64,000 bases of DNA from DASPLX01 sp035627375 (GTDB lineage Bacteria > Pseudomonadota > Gammaproteobacteria > Burkholderiales > Burkholderiaceae_D): contig DASPLX010000037.1 of assembly GCA_035627375.1 (NCBI GenBank), positions 186,001 through 250,000 of the forward strand, written 5' to 3'. Under the pieces are notes generated by a model. That model saw only the letters and a program-made list of their open reading frames with translations. It had not been told where the DNA came from and made no database searches. This document shows, in pieces, positions 63,290 through 64,000 of the stretch (the first letter of the stretch is position 1; every line of letters begins with the position of its first letter). A program made the position numbers and the translations under genes.

Positions 63290-63612
63290 GAAATCCTTCA
63301 ATACGATCTTGCCATGCACGCCGCCGTTTCGAAGGCGTGCGAGCGCTTTTCGAATGTTGCCGCTATTGATCGGCGCCAGCGTTTCGGTGTGCGTCGGCCG
63401 ATGGTTCCCTGATCGACCGGGCGCGCGACCTCGTTGAGCAATCGGCCTTGCTTGAACATGCCGATCATGCGGATGCTTCGCTGCGGTGCGATGGCTTCGG
63501 TGCTCGTATGGTAATAGCGCCCGGTGTCGGCGAGAATCAGGGCATGGTCGACGTTCGGATGTCGGATGAGCGCGTCGGCCGCAGCACGCGCGATCGCCGC
63601 ATTCATTCGCAA
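63290..63612 (-). pseudogene. Decayed zinc-type alcohol dehydrogenase, C-terminal remnant with frameshift
   Basis: Read on the minus strand, one frame gives NVDHALILADTGRYYHTSTEAIAPQ, then MFKQGRLLNEVARPVDQGTI. The next frame continues PTHTETLAPINSGNIRKALARLRN and ends GKIVLKDF. Together these follow the C-terminal third of zinc-binding alcohol dehydrogenases (family pattern RLLNEVARLVDAGTI, TETLSPINAANLRQAH, GKIVLEGF). The shift falls near 63395-63402. The segment normally between the Rossmann strand (IGMF) and RLLNEV is largely missing, so there is also a deletion. The catalytic N-terminal part is absent; a cytochrome gene abuts instead. It is not expected to be functional. Homology is from memory of the family. 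Confidence 0.78.
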
Positions 63613-63661
63613 GCAAATGGAATGAAGCTCGGACGCGCATGCAGCGGATCCCGCGACGCCG

Positions 63662-64000
63662 TTATTTTCCGGCAGCCTCCGGCTTGCTCATCGGCGGCCT
63701 CGGCTCAGGCACGCGATTCTTGATCGCCGGAATCGTCCGGAGATAGGCGAAGATGGCTTCGAGATCTTGGTCCGTGAAATTGTTGTAGACCATGATCGGC
63801 ATCGGCGGCAGGACGGGACGTCCGCGTCCCATGTGCCGGCCCGTGCGAATGGTCGCCTTGAAATCTTCCGCCGTCCATTTGCCGAGCCCGGTTTCGTCGT
63901 CGGGAGTCAGGTTGGCGGTGAAACTGACGCCCCACGGGCCGGCAAACGCGGTGTTGGTATTGCCGATGGTGACCAGCCATTGACCGTCCTGCAAAACCGG
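63662..64000 (-). CDS. Cytochrome c family protein, 3' part only
   Basis: The frame is open to the window edge, giving 112 residues of the C-terminal part. GPWGVSFTANLTPDDETGLGKW, TAEDFKATIRTGRHMGRGRP, LPPMPIMVYNNFTDQDLEAIFAYLR and IPAIKNRVPEP are typical of the last heme domain of periplasmic diheme c-type cytochromes, with the Met of PPMP as candidate axial ligand. The CxxCH heme sites must lie beyond the window. It would work in periplasmic electron transfer, and such cytochromes often accompany dehydrogenases. It reads toward the decayed dehydrogenase remnant, 50 bp away. Confidence 0.85.
   Translation of the reverse strand, partial: PVLQDGQWLVTIGNTNTAFAGPWGVSFTANLTPDDETGLGKWTAEDFKATIRTGRHMGRGRPVLPPMPIMVYNNFTDQDLEAIFAYLRTIPAIKNRVPEPRPPMSKPEAAGK

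Noticed and set aside
1..64000. tRNA, rRNA or riboswitch genes
   Set aside because: I saw no tRNA-like cloverleaf, rRNA segment or known riboswitch core in the gaps between genes; this was by eye and not a covariance search.

Overview
The window is GC-rich, Gram-negative chromosomal DNA with lipoproteins, a Sec-exported cellulase, c-type cytochrome and two-component genes. The giant YD-repeat proteins beginning MVAIVNGSGLGL, the GH5/CBM2 cellulase and the general gene mix suggest a betaproteobacterium of the Oxalobacteraceae/Burkholderiales sort. That placement is inference and no marker gene is present to confirm it.

Left arm (1-2413): two TPR proteins and a 141-residue helical protein of unknown function, all on the + strand.

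Core (2620-51750): two paralogous giant RHS/YD-repeat polymorphic toxin genes in direct tandem. RHS1 is 26 kb (8662 aa) and RHS2 is 21 kb (7036 aa). They share about 270 bp of upstream DNA, the N-terminus, the YD shell, a LysM domain and a glycine-rich region. They then diverge completely at the 3' end. RHS1 ends in two consecutive Hint self-processing domains, each followed by its own toxin-like module, giving a two-warhead protein. The two warheads resemble each other and faintly resemble a minimal kinase fold. RHS2 has no Hint and instead carries an HEVRH zincin-like motif, a possible Asn-Cys site and a C-terminal glycine-rich membrane-like stretch. The middle of RHS1 contains 20 anchors of a 131-aa (393 bp) tandem repeat; RHS2 has only five of a related 130-aa (390 bp) repeat. 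A LamG lipoprotein lies between them behind a strong terminator. No credible immunity gene follows either toxin.

Right arm (51751-64000): a secreted single-Cache protein, a heme-oxygenase-like diiron enzyme, a GFA-family protein (- strand), a 26-bp perfect palindrome, a TPR-GAF histidine kinase, a GH5 cellulase with two CBM2-like modules, a small acidic protein, a receiver-histidine kinase, a PrcB-like lipoprotein, a VOC protein, a decayed zinc alcohol dehydrogenase on the - strand, and the 3' part of a cytochrome c gene at the edge.

How it may fit together: an identical bipartite element, TAAACAAT-N14-GATACATTG, lies 72-97 nt before the start codons of four separated genes: RHS1, RHS2, the cellulase and the small acidic protein at 59716. 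This implies a shared regulon linking the giant toxins to polymer degradation and to an uncharacterised cytosolic protein. It is the most unexpected regulatory signal in the window.
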